DNA of 64,000 nucleotides, taken from NCBI GenBank assembly GCA_049323795.1, contig JBMOOH010000037.1, positions 34,387-98,386 of the forward strand, in the 5' to 3' direction. The stretch comes from JAOADN01 sp049323795 (GTDB taxonomy: Bacteria; Pseudomonadota; Alphaproteobacteria; Rhodobacterales; Rhodobacteraceae). Positions 1-8,894 of the stretch are shown here, in pieces; within the stretch, counting starts at the first letter, position 1; each line of letters starts with the position of its first letter. The translations under genes and the position numbers were made by a program. The notes under the pieces were generated by a model. It had not been told where the DNA came from and did no database searches. It was given only the letters and a program-made list of their open reading frames with translations.

Positions 1-845
1 CGGTCGCCATCGACGATGAACTCGACCGTGCCCGCCGACGTGTAGCCCACGGCCCTGGCGAGCGCGCAGGCCTGTTCGCCCATCGCCCTGCGCGTCGCCT
101 CGTCGAGGAAGGGCGAAGGTGCCTCCTCGATCACCTTCTGGTTCCGCCGCTGGATCGAGCATTCGCGCTCGTGCAGGTGGACGCAGTTGCCGTGGCGGTC
201 GGCCAGCACCTGGATCTCGATGTGGCGCGGCTGGGTCACGAATTTCTCGATGAAGATGCGGTCGTCACCGAAACTGGCCTTCGCCTCGTTCTTCGAGGAC
301 TGGAAGCCTTCGCGCGCCTCCGCCGCGTTCGAGGCGATACGCATGCCCTTGCCGCCGCCGCCGGCGCTCGCCTTGATCATCACGGGATAGCCGATCTCGC
401 CCGCGATCCTCGCCGCCTCGTCGGCATCCGCGATCAGGCCCATGTAGCCCGGAACGGTCGAAACCCCCGCCTCCATCGCGAGCTTCTTCGACGTGATCTT
501 GTCGCCCATCGCCTCGATGGCCGGGGACGGCGGTCCGATGAAGACCACCCCTTCCCGCTCGAGCGCGGCGGCGAAGTCCCTCCGCTCCGACAGGAAGCCG
601 TAGCCCGGATGCACCGCCTCGGCCCCGGTCCGGCGGATCGCCCCGAGGATCCGGTCGATGACGAGATAGGACTGCGCGGCGGGGGACGGGCCGATATGCA
701 CCGCCTCGTCGGCCATCCGGACATGCAGCGCATCGCGGTCGGCATCGGAATGGACGGCCACGGTCGCGATCCCCATCCGGCGGGCCGTCCTGATGACGCG
801 GCAGGCGATCTCGCCCCGGTTGGCGATCAGTATCTTCCCGAACAT
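1..845 (-). CDS. pccA: Propionyl-CoA carboxylase biotin-carboxylase (alpha) subunit, N-terminal part
   Basis: This is the biotin-carboxylase subunit of an acyl-CoA carboxylase. It charges biotin with bicarbonate using ATP so that the beta subunit can carboxylate propionyl-CoA. The minus-strand frame opens at the ATG at 845 (MFGKILIANRGEIACRVIRT) and stays open to the window edge, giving about 281 residues of a protein normally near 660-680. The biotin-carboxylase N-domain is complete. The ATP-grasp domain begins with the glycine-rich loop KASAGGGGKGM near residues 158-168. The biotinyl domain lies outside the window. Propionyl rather than acetyl or methylcrotonyl specificity is inferred from pccB and the pccR-like regulator upstream on the same strand. 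Confidence 0.93.
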   Translation of the reverse strand, partial: MFGKILIANRGEIACRVIRTARRMGIATVAVHSDADRDALHVRMADEAVHIGPSPAAQSYLVIDRILGAIRRTGAEAVHPGYGFLSERRDFAAALEREGVVFIGPPSPAIEAMGDKITSKKLAMEAGVSTVPGYMGLIADADEAARIAGEIGYPVMIKASAGGGGKGMRIASNAAEAREGFQSSKNEAKASFGDDRIFIEKFVTQPRHIEIQVLADRHGNCVHLHERECSIQRRNQKVIEEAPSPFLDEATRRAMGEQACALARAVGYTSAGTVEFIVDGD

Positions 846-984
846 CTAGGCTACTCCCCCGTGCCCGGCGCCGGCGCGCCCGGCTCTCCCGTACCGGACG
901 TTTCCGCATCCGCCCGGCCGCAGCACGACGAGAACCGCCGCGGCCAATGCCGTGGCGGCCAGACAGGACCCGGGTCGCGCGAAC

Positions 985-1191
985 TCAGCGGTTCGTGCAG
1001 CCCGGCACGTTGAGCTGGTCGCAGAAATAGCCCGCCGCGCCGCCCACGACAGCGCCGGTGACGGCATTGCCGCCAAGCGCGTCGGCGACGACCGCGCCGC
1101 CCACGGCCCCGACGGCGGTGCGTTCGCCCCTGGTCTCGAGACAGCCGGCAAGGACAAGCACGGGAAGCAGCATGAGCGGACGGATCGGCAT
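985..1191 (-). CDS. Small glycine-zipper lipoprotein, copy A
   Basis: A 68-residue predicted lipoprotein. Its signal peptide ends in the lipobox LAGC, so acylation at Cys16 is expected. A glycine/alanine-rich segment follows (GAVGGAVVADALGG, then TGAVVGGAAG), like glycine-zipper membrane peptides, and the C-terminus has two cysteines (CDQLNVPGC). I chose the ATG at 1191 because it places the signal sequence at the N-terminus; the frame runs further upstream but with arginine-rich, non-protein-like sequence. It is a paralogue of the gene at 1381-1587, with the same length and layout. The function is unknown. Its place between pccA and the rest of the pcc cluster suggests co-transcription only. 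Confidence 0.72.
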   Translation of the reverse strand: MPIRPLMLLPVLVLAGCLETRGERTAVGAVGGAVVADALGGNAVTGAVVGGAAGYFCDQLNVPGCTNR

Positions 1192-1380
1192 CTGTGGTCT
1201 CCCTCGACAATCGCCACCACGGCAACCGCAATCAGAACCCGCCGGTTCCCCCCGGGGCAACCCGGCGAAGCGGGCAAAGGCGGATTTCCGCCGCCCGCTG
1301 CGGCCGCCCCGCCGGCGGCGACCACAGGGCGCCGGCCATCCCGCCGGGCCGGGGCCCGGCGGGATGGCCGCCACGTCAGG

Positions 1381-1587
1381 TCAGTTGCAGACCGACACGT
1401 TGAGGTCGTCGCAGAGTGCGCCCGCTCCGGCACCCACGGCGGCGCCGAGGAGCGGGTTGATGTCGAGCACGCCGGCCGCGACGGCGCCCGCGGCTCCGCC
1501 GGCGATCGCACGCTCGCCATCGGTCCTGAGACAGCCCGCAAGGGACAGGACAAGGATCGCGCCGAACGCGAGGACAGGGTTCCGCAT
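1381..1587 (-). CDS. Small glycine-zipper lipoprotein, copy B
   Basis: A 68-residue predicted lipoprotein and tandem paralogue of the gene at 985-1191. The signal peptide ends in LAGC. The next residues (RTDGERAIAGGAAGAVAAG) parallel ETRGERTAVGAVGGAV in the other copy. The glycine/alanine-rich middle is followed by the same C-terminal cysteine pair pattern (CDDLNVSVC). The ATG at 1587 gives a compact signal peptide. The gene lies about 190 bases upstream of copy A on the same strand. No catalytic motif is visible. A structural or envelope role is possible but unproven. Confidence 0.72.
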   Translation of the reverse strand: MRNPVLAFGAILVLSLAGCLRTDGERAIAGGAAGAVAAGVLDINPLLGAAVGAGAGALCDDLNVSVCN

Positions 1588-1954
1588 GAAGTTCCGCCTC
1601 CAGAGTTTGTTATTGGACGCGAGTCTAGCGGAACCTGCGCCGAGGGAAAGTGCCATTCCCTGCCGCGGCTGGCCGGCGGGTCCGCGCGCCGCGCGGCATC
1701 TGCCCGCCACAGCAGGAAAAACGGCCTGATCCACGCGGGACCAGGCCGGAACGAAGGGGAAGGGTAACGGTATCGACACGTGGCGAGATGCACCCTGCGG
1801 CGCGACCCCGCCCGGCGCAGAGTCTGGCCCCCCGGAAGCCGTCCGGCAAACGGGATTTCCGGCCCGCCGGCCGCATCGGCAAGGCCCCGCCAGCGCAGCC
1901 CGGCGCATGGCGGGATGCCGCCGAACGCAGGCCCGAAAGGTACCGGGGACACCA
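1588..1954 (-). other. Intergenic stretch inside the pcc cluster
   Basis: These 367 bases separate lipoprotein copy B from the hypothetical gene upstream. I see no convincing coding frame. One inverted repeat, CGGCCTG with CAGGCCG around 1722-1748, could be a terminator or processing hairpin. A promoter for the lipoprotein pair could lie in the less GC-rich stretch near 1600-1620, but I cannot name the boxes. Confidence 0.4.
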
Positions 1955-2299
1955 TCAGCCGAAAACCTCGGGAAAGCTCTGACGGGCACGCGCGGCGTCG
2001 ACCCGGAGAAGGGCCTCGTAGCTTTCGGGGTCGAACTCGGGGCTCGCAGGGACCACCTCGCGTCCGAAAAGCCATGACAGACGGCCCGCATCGAGATTGC
2101 CGCGTTCGAAGGGCTCCTCGCCGAAATGCTCCAGAAGCGCGGCCAGGAAGGCGGCGTCCGCACGCAGGTCGGACGGGCTTCTGTCGCGGTAGCGTTCGCG
2201 CGCGTCAAGGCGCGTCGCGCCCTTCGGATTGGCCCGGCGGATCACGAACTGGTGGTCCGTGCCGGCAAGACGGCCGGGAAAGCCGCGATGCTTCAGCAT
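1955..2299 (-). CDS. Hypothetical protein of the pcc cluster
   Basis: A 114-residue soluble protein with no signal peptide and no recognised domain. The sequence has normal protein character: charged segments such as RLDARERYRDRSPSDLRADAAF, then a helical-looking stretch LAALLEHFGEEPFERGNL. The ATG at 2299 gives a start of MLKHRGFPGRLAG. It lies between the pccB/DUF6497 pair and the lipoprotein/pccA group on the same strand, so it is probably co-transcribed. I do not recognise it beyond a hypothetical protein that may be typical of Rhodobacterales pcc operons, and assign no function. Confidence 0.65.
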   Translation of the reverse strand: MLKHRGFPGRLAGTDHQFVIRRANPKGATRLDARERYRDRSPSDLRADAAFLAALLEHFGEEPFERGNLDAGRLSWLFGREVVPASPEFDPESYEALLRVDAARARQSFPEVFG

Positions 2300-2332
2300 C
2301 CGGCCCCCCTGCCCGACTGGCGGCGCCCTGCG

Positions 2333-2407
2333 TCAGACGGTTCCCTTCGGCGTGCAGACAGCAGCCGTGAACCCGACGACAAGGGCGACGAGGATGACAC
2401 TCGCCAT
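2333..2407 (-). CDS. Possible 24-residue single-span membrane peptide
   Basis: A very short frame that begins with ATG at 2407 and reads MASVILVALVVGFTAAVCTP followed by KGTV. It is almost entirely one hydrophobic helix with a short polar tail. A purine-rich stretch containing AGG precedes the start. It fills part of the 325-base gap between the hypothetical gene and the DUF6497-like gene, on the same strand. The hydrophobic pattern is unlikely to arise as an antisense shadow because no gene lies opposite. Such small proteins are easily over-called. Confidence 0.35.
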   Translation of the reverse strand: MASVILVALVVGFTAAVCTPKGTV

Positions 2408-2624
2408 GACCTGAACCTGCTCGTTGCCCGCCTGGCACCGGCGGCGGCGCGTGCGGGTCTCTGCCTCAAGATTTTGCTCGTGGCGGTCGTGTCGCCGCCT
2501 GACGGAAACATAGCAGAAGGGACCCGGCTCTCCCACCCGGGCGGGGCGGCAACACGGGCATGTGACCGGCCGTCCTCACTTCGGACATCCTGCGAAGCAC
2601 CTGGTGCAAGATGTTGTGCCTGCA

Positions 2625-3062
2625 TCAGAAACCCTCCCAGATACAGGCGCCGTCGCCGAGGCTGTAGGCCTCGAAATACTGGGTTGCCTCGGGGTCGGGC
2701 ACACCGAAGGCGGTCCTGCGGTCCGAAAGGCTGATGATGATCTGGCCCGGCCGCGGTTCCAGATTCGCCACCCGCGGGACGGCGAATCGGTCGCAGAGGA
2801 CCTGCATGTCCTCCTGGGCCTGGTCCGCGCTGACGCTTCCCCCGTCGCGGGAGATCGCCGGGGCGAGAAAACGGAACCGGATCGCGATGCCGTTCGGGCC
2901 GGGCGCGTCGTTCACCGTCTCGACCCATGTGACGGTCTGGCCAGACGGCAGGTCGATCTCGCTCGCCTCCTCGGCGTGCGCCGGCAGGGCGAGGACAAGG
3001 GCCAGGACAGGGGCGAAGACAGGGGCGAAGACAGGGGCCAGGACAGGGACGGTTCTGCGCAT
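2625..3062 (-). CDS. Secreted DUF6497-like protein
   Basis: A 145-residue exported protein. The N-terminal signal sequence is long and repetitive (APVFAPVFAPVLALVLALPA) and is predicted to be cleaved after AHA near residue 30. The mature part has hydrophobic strands (GQIIISLSDR) and two cysteines about 50 residues apart. The start ATG at 3062 is two bases from the pccB stop, so the two genes are almost certainly one transcript. The layout resembles a Rhodobacterales family I know as DUF6497, but the name is from memory. Its link to propionate metabolism is positional only. Confidence 0.75.
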   Translation of the reverse strand: MRRTVPVLAPVFAPVFAPVLALVLALPAHAEEASEIDLPSGQTVTWVETVNDAPGPNGIAIRFRFLAPAISRDGGSVSADQAQEDMQVLCDRFAVPRVANLEPRPGQIIISLSDRRTAFGVPDPEATQYFEAYSLGDGACIWEGF

Positions 3063-3064
3063 GG

Positions 3065-4597
<1,533 letters not shown>

Positions 4598-4696
4598 TCG
4601 GCTCCCCCTCCCTGGGCGCCCGGCGCGCCGCAGAAGCGCACATGGGTCTTATAAGCCTAGCATCTGCAGAGCCGATCGGAAGCGGAATCGGGAAAA

Positions 4697-4737
4697 TTTG
4701 CATATTCTTGACGGGCAGAGATCGGCAAATGGCAAAT
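4697..4737. promoter_or_regulatory. Candidate PccR operator region upstream of pccB
   Basis: TTTGCATA lies at 4697-4704, and the direct repeat GGCAAAT GGCAAAT at 4724-4737. On the minus strand the latter reads as two ATTTGCC units. These resemble half-sites of the TTTGCAAA type that I recall for ScfR/PccR regulators. They sit about 100-140 bases upstream of pccB in an unusually AT-rich pocket. The spacing is not the ideal paired arrangement, so this is a candidate only. Confidence 0.4.
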
Positions 4738-4830
4738 CTGCGAATCGCCCTGCGTGCGGCGTGGACTTCCACCGGTTTCGGCGCCTGTCTGGCACCTGGA
4801 CACCCACCCCTGCGCATCCCGGAGACACCC

Positions 4831-5234
4831 GTGCCCGCCCTGCCCGTGGCCCCCCCTGCGCGTTCCCGCCCTGCGCGTGCCCGTCATCACCGTCGCCCTG
4901 CTCATCGCCTCGAACGTCTTCATGACCTTCGCGTGGTACGGCCATCTGCGATTCGCCGGCAGGCCGCGCTCTGGCGGTCATCCTCGCCAGCCGGGGCATC
5001 GCAGTCTTCGAATACTGACCGATGGTCCCCGCCAACCGGAGCGGCCGCACGGCGATGAGCGCGGTGCATCTCAAGACGATCCAGGAGGTCGTCACGCTGA
5101 CCGTCTTCATCGGCTTCTCGGCTCTCTATCGCGGCGAAGCGATCCGCTGAAACCACCTTGCGGGCTTCGCCCTGACCGTGTTCGGCGCGTGGCTCATCCT
5201 CGCCGGCCGGTCGGGCGCGGCGACGCCCGGCTGA
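4831..5234 (+). pseudogene. Decayed DUF486 (DMT-like) small membrane protein gene
   Basis: Fragments in two or more plus-strand frames match the DUF486 family, a four-helix membrane protein of about 115 residues. The first helix reads VITVALLIASNVFMTFAWYG from 4883. After a frameshift near 4960 the second part reads LAVILASRGIAVFEY, then an in-frame TGA, then PMVPANRSGR and VHLKTIQEVVTLTVFIGFSA. A further in-frame TGA falls where the family usually has tryptophan, before NHLAGFALTVFGAWLILAG. A duplicated CCCTGCGCGT near the 5' end suggests another shift. With one certain frameshift and two nonsense codons, the gene is dead. Good residue conservation suggests recent loss. Confidence 0.8.
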
Positions 5235-5240
5235 AGGGGC

Positions 5241-5260
5241 TTTTGCACCGGGTTTGCAAA
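5241..5260 (+). promoter_or_regulatory. Candidate PccR autoregulatory operator
   Basis: Two TTTGCA motifs lie 11 bases apart (TTTGCA at 5242 and TTTGCAAA at 5253), 36-54 bases upstream of the regulator start. In Rhodobacter sphaeroides I recall PccR binding a paired TTTGCAAA motif with a four-base spacer. Here the second copy is perfect and the first is partial. The position suits a promoter-proximal autoregulatory site. Confidence 0.55.
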
Positions 5261-5295
5261 GCGTAGCCTGCGATTGTGCAGAAGGAGGCGCGATC

Positions 5296-6684
5296 ATGCC
5301 CGCCCGCAAGCTCTATGCCGGGGTCAAGCTGCGCGAGACGCGCGGCCGGCTCGGGCTGACGCAGAAGGATTTCGCCGGAAAGCTCGGCGTGTCGCTCCCC
5401 TACCTCAACCAGATGGAGAACAACCACCGCCCCGTCTCGGCGGGCGTGGTCCTCGCGCTTGCATCCGAGTTCGGGATGGACGTGACCGAGCTTTCGCAGG
5501 GCGACGCCGAGCGCATCGTCACCGACATGCGCGAGGCGCTGGCCGACCCGGTCTTTGCCGAAACGCTGCCGCCGCTCGCCGACCTTCGGCTTGCGGCGTC
5601 GAACGCACCCGTTCTGGCACGCGCCTTCCTCGAACTCCACCGCGCCTACCGCCAGGCGCACGAACGCCTTGCCTCGCTCGACGAGGCGCTGGGCCGCGAC
5701 GGCGCTCCCGCGGTGTCGAACCCGTGGGAAGAGGTGCGGGACTTCTTTCACTATTGCGACAACTACCTCGATGCCGTTGACCGTGCCGCGGAGCGCTTCG
5801 CCGGTGCCGGCGACGCCGTGGCCGCGGCGCGGGACGCGCTGGAAGCGCTTGGCATGGCCTTGTCCTTTTCGGACGGCCCGGCGCTCAGGCACTGCGACGA
5901 AGCGACACGGACCTTGCATATCTCGCAGCGTGCCGACACGGCCACCCAGCGCTTCCAGATCCTCCACCAGATCGCTCTCCTGACCCAGGCGCCGCTGATC
6001 GAGGCGACACTCGATCTTGCACGTTTCCAATCGAACACCGCCCGCGCCATCGCCCGGACCGGCATCGCCAACTACTTTGCCGGGGCGGCGCTCATGCCCT
6101 ACCGCGCCTTTCTCGAAGCGGCGCACGAAACCCGCCACGACCTCGAGCGCCTCGGCCTGATCTTCGGCGCCTCGATCGAACAGGTGGCCCACCGCCTCGC
6201 CACGCTCCAGCGCCCGGGTGCGAAGGGCGTGCCATTCTTCTTCGTCAGGGTCGATCAGGCCGGCACGATCACAAAGCGCCACTCCGCGACCCGCCTCCAG
6301 TTCGCGCGCTTCGGCGGCGCCTGCCCGCTCTGGAACGTCCATCAGGCCTTCGAGACGCCCGGCCGCTTCCTGCGGCAACTGGCCGAAACCCCGGACGGGG
6401 TGCGCTACCTCTGCCTCGCCCGCGACGTCGCGAAACCCGGCGGGTCGTTCAACGCCCCCGTCCGCCGCTTCGCCATCGGGCTCGGCTGCGAGATCAGCCA
6501 CGCCCGCGCGCTCGTCTATGCCGACGATCTCGACCTGTCGAATGCCCGCGCCTTCGCGCCGATCGGGATTTCCTGCCGCATCTGCGAACGGCGCGACTGC
6601 CACCAGCGGTCGGTGCCCCCGCTCGAACGGCGGCTGAGGATCGACCCCGACCGCCGCGGCATCCTGCCCTACGAGGTGGCGTGA
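5296..6684 (+). CDS. pccR: Short-chain fatty acyl-CoA regulator (PccR-like XRE/DUF2083 protein)
   Basis: A 462-residue regulator of the ScfR family. Residues 5-60 form an XRE helix-turn-helix (LRETRGRLGLTQKDFAGKLG, then SLPYLNQMENNHRPVS). The middle is helical with an IrrE/ImmA-like region, and the C-terminus has a cysteine cluster, CRICERRDCH, near residues 427-436, as in DUF2083 proteins. The family senses short acyl-CoAs. PccR activates propionyl-CoA carboxylase in Rhodobacter sphaeroides, and this gene is divergent from pccB, which supports the same role. The start at 5296 is set by the strong site AAGGAGG seven bases upstream. The paired TTTGCA motif at 5241-5260 suggests autoregulation. 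Confidence 0.9.
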   Translation: MPARKLYAGVKLRETRGRLGLTQKDFAGKLGVSLPYLNQMENNHRPVSAGVVLALASEFGMDVTELSQGDAERIVTDMREALADPVFAETLPPLADLRLAASNAPVLARAFLELHRAYRQAHERLASLDEALGRDGAPAVSNPWEEVRDFFHYCDNYLDAVDRAAERFAGAGDAVAAARDALEALGMALSFSDGPALRHCDEATRTLHISQRADTATQRFQILHQIALLTQAPLIEATLDLARFQSNTARAIARTGIANYFAGAALMPYRAFLEAAHETRHDLERLGLIFGASIEQVAHRLATLQRPGAKGVPFFFVRVDQAGTITKRHSATRLQFARFGGACPLWNVHQAFETPGRFLRQLAETPDGVRYLCLARDVAKPGGSFNAPVRRFAIGLGCEISHARALVYADDLDLSNARAFAPIGISCRICERRDCHQRSVPPLERRLRIDPDRRGILPYEVA

Positions 6685-6781
6685 CGTTTCGCGCGCCTCC
6701 CATGCCGCAGCGGCGCTTGCCGAGCGGCCCGCTTCTCCCATAGTTGCGGCTTCCGAAGCCGTTCCTCGCGCCGCACGCATC

Positions 6782-7927
6782 TTGAAGCCTCCCTTCCTCC
6801 TCGTCGAACAGGGCCCCTCGGGGCGCCCCGCGCTGTTCCGCGCGCCGAGAACAATCCTGCGGGCCGAGGCTGCGGGAGAGGTTCCGGGCCTTCTCGACGC
6901 GCTCGACAGGGCGCTGTCGGAGGGCCTCTGGATCGCCGGCATGGCCGCCTACGAGGCGGGCTATGCGCTCGAGCCCAGGCTCGCGCCCCTGATGCCCGCG
7001 GCCTGCCCTGTGCCGCTTCTGGCCTTCGGCGTCTTCGATGCGCCCGAAGACCCCGGCGACTTCCTCCGCTCGGCCGAGGCCATGGCCCCGCAGGCGGGCC
7101 TCACCGACCCGGTCCCGCTCTGGTCGGCGGCCGATCACGCGGCGGCGGCGGCCCGCATCCTCGACTGGATCCAGGCAGGCGACATCTATCAGGCGAACCT
7201 CACCTTCGGCCTTGCTGCCCGCTGGTCGGGCAGCGTGCCCGGGCTCTGCGCGCGCCTCCGCGCCCGCCAGCCGGTGCCGCACGGCGGCCTGATGTGCTTC
7301 CCCGCCATGCCCGCCATCCTCTCGCGCTCGCCCGAACTCTTCTTCTCGACCGGACCCGAGGGCCGGATCGAGACCCGCCCGATGAAGGGCACCGCCCCCC
7401 GCCACCCCGACCCGGCCGAGGACGCCCGCATCCGCGACCGGCTGGGGGCGAGCGAGAAGGACAGGGCCGAGAACCTGATGATCGTGGACCTGCTCCGGAA
7501 TGACATCAGCCGGGTGACACGGGCAGGAACGGTCACGGTGCCCGACCTCTTCCGGATCGAGACCTACGCCACCGTCCACCAGATGATCAGCCGCGTCACC
7601 GGGCAGCTCCGCCCCGGAACCCGGCTTTCGGACATCTTTCGCGCGCTCTTCCCCTGCGGCTCGGTCACCGGCGCACCGAAGATCCGCGCGATGGAGATCA
7701 TCCGCACGCTGGAACCGCACCCGCGCGGCGCCTATTGCGGTGCGCTCGGCTGGGCGGCGCCGGACGGGCGATCCTCGTTCAACGTGGCGATCCGCACCCT
7801 GACGCTCCACGCGGACGGGCGCGCCGACCTTGCCGTGGGCGGCGGCATCGTGGCGGACTCGACCCCCGCCGGCGAATACGAGGAGGCGCTGTGGAAAGCC
7901 CGCTTTGCCCGCCCGGAACCCGCCTGA
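6782..7927 (+). CDS. pabB: Aminodeoxychorismate synthase component I
   Basis: This 381-residue enzyme converts chorismate and ammonia to 4-amino-4-deoxychorismate for folate synthesis. It has the chorismate-binding fold of the anthranilate synthase I/PabB family: GDIYQANLTF near residue 137, ETRPMKGTAPR near 199, the LLRND motif near 238, CGSVTGAPK near 291, and the C-terminal GGGIVADSTPAGEYEEALWK. It lacks the long N-terminal extension of TrpE. The start shown is the TTG at 6782; there is no clear ribosome site, so a different start is possible. It overlaps pabC by 37 bases, which indicates translational coupling. No glutaminase gene (pabA) is present nearby. Confidence 0.92.
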   Translation: MKPPFLLVEQGPSGRPALFRAPRTILRAEAAGEVPGLLDALDRALSEGLWIAGMAAYEAGYALEPRLAPLMPAACPVPLLAFGVFDAPEDPGDFLRSAEAMAPQAGLTDPVPLWSAADHAAAAARILDWIQAGDIYQANLTFGLAARWSGSVPGLCARLRARQPVPHGGLMCFPAMPAILSRSPELFFSTGPEGRIETRPMKGTAPRHPDPAEDARIRDRLGASEKDRAENLMIVDLLRNDISRVTRAGTVTVPDLFRIETYATVHQMISRVTGQLRPGTRLSDIFRALFPCGSVTGAPKIRAMEIIRTLEPHPRGAYCGALGWAAPDGRSSFNVAIRTLTLHADGRADLAVGGGIVADSTPAGEYEEALWKARFARPEPA

Positions 7928-8514
7928 TCGAGACGATGCTCTGGGACGGCGCGGGCTTTCCGCGCCGTGCCGGGCACATGGCGCGTCTCGCCCGCAGCGC
8001 CGCCGCGCTCGGCTTCGTGCACGACTCCGCCGCCGTGGCCCGCGCCCTCGGGTCGGTTCCGCCCGGCGCACCCGCCCGTGTCCGCCTCACGCTCGGCGAG
8101 GCGGGGGACGCGGAGGTCACACTCTCCCCCCTTCCTCCCGCCGCGGCGGAATGGCGTCTCGCGCTGTCGCGGGACCGCCTCTGCTCGACCGACCCGCTCC
8201 TCGTCCACAAGACCACCCGGCGCGCGCTCTACGACCGCGCCCGTGCGGCCCTGCCGGAAGGCACGGACGAGGTCATCTTCCTCAACGAACGCGACGAGGT
8301 CTGCGAGGGGACGATCACCACCCTCTTCTTCGATGACGGGACCGGCCTCAGGACGCCCCCGGTTGCCTGCGGATGCCTGCCCGGCGTCCTGCGCGCCGAA
8401 CTCCTCGCCTCGGGGTCCTGCCGCGAGGCCGTGCTAACCGCCGACCGCCTGCGGCAGGTGCGGCTCTGGGTCGGCAACGCGCTCCGCGGCCTCGTCCCGG
8501 CCCAGCTCGCCTGA
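7891..8514 (+). CDS. pabC: Aminodeoxychorismate lyase-like class IV aminotransferase
   Basis: A 207-residue PLP protein of the branched-chain aminotransferase/D-alanine aminotransferase fold. It probably releases pyruvate from aminodeoxychorismate to give 4-aminobenzoate. The family lysine is in VHKTTRRALYDRAR near residue 108. The motif NERDEVCEGTITTLFF near 131 and the PVACGCLPGVLR cofactor loop near 155 are typical. I chose the GTG at 7891, inside the end of pabB, because GAGGAGG sits just upstream and it keeps LIETMLWDG near the N-terminus, as in relatives. The protein is shorter than E. coli PabC (about 269 residues) but typical for alphaproteobacterial partners of PabB. Confidence 0.87.
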   Translation: MESPLCPPGTRLIETMLWDGAGFPRRAGHMARLARSAAALGFVHDSAAVARALGSVPPGAPARVRLTLGEAGDAEVTLSPLPPAAAEWRLALSRDRLCSTDPLLVHKTTRRALYDRARAALPEGTDEVIFLNERDEVCEGTITTLFFDDGTGLRTPPVACGCLPGVLRAELLASGSCREAVLTADRLRQVRLWVGNALRGLVPAQLA

Positions 8515-8520
8515 CCCGCA

Positions 8521-8572
8521 TTTTCGGTCCGAAAATATCCCGGGGGCCCGGGGGCAGAGCCCCCGCCCTCAG
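8521..8572. repeat. Intergenic palindromic repeat after pabC, possible terminator
   Basis: A perfect 7-1-7 inverted repeat, TTTTCGGTCCGAAAA at 8521-8535, is followed by CCCGGGGGCCCGGGGG and then the hairpin GGGGGCAGAGCCCCC. This composite looks like a repeat that I associate with gene ends in many Rhodobacterales genomes. It lies seven bases after the pabC stop and could terminate the pabBC transcript. Confidence 0.6.
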
Positions 8573-8666
8573 TACGGCATCGGATGCGCCCGGTTCGCCG
8601 CCTGCCCTTGCCGCCGAAACCGGCGCGGCCGAGAGGGCGGCCGCCCCCCCCCTCTGGGGATCCTGC

Positions 8667-8840
8667 TCACCCCCGGCGAGGGTGGCGCGCAGGGGCCGGG
8701 ACGCGCTGGCACATGTCCCCGCCGCAATGGACGCTTTCGGCCCGCCGCAGCAACGGCCTTTCCGACTTCACCCTTGTGCGGATGCCGGAGTCCTCCGGGA
8801 TGGACAGCGCCGCGTCCGCCGTCACCTTGGGATGCGACAT
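8667..8840 (-). CDS. Possible 57-residue protein of unknown function
   Basis: A minus-strand frame of 57 residues starts with ATG at 8840 (MSHPKVTADAALSIPEDSGI) and is preceded by an apparent ribosome site, GAGGGGGGATC. It fills most of the 380-base gap between pabC and the YceI gene, divergent from YceI. The first half looks protein-like; the second half is rich in arginine, cysteine and histidine. No family is recognised. It may be a chance frame in GC-rich DNA or the start of a degraded gene. Confidence 0.28.
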   Translation of the reverse strand: MSHPKVTADAALSIPEDSGIRTRVKSERPLLRRAESVHCGGDMCQRVPAPARHPRRG

Positions 8841-8894
8841 GATCCCCCCCTCGCCCGCGGGGGACTGCGGCCCGGACCCCGGAAGGATGCGCCG

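Noticed and set aside
4613..5295. A toxin-antitoxin pair or small regulator in the pccB-pccR gap.
   Set aside because: The only protein-like signal is the broken DUF486 membrane protein; the other frames are shadows.
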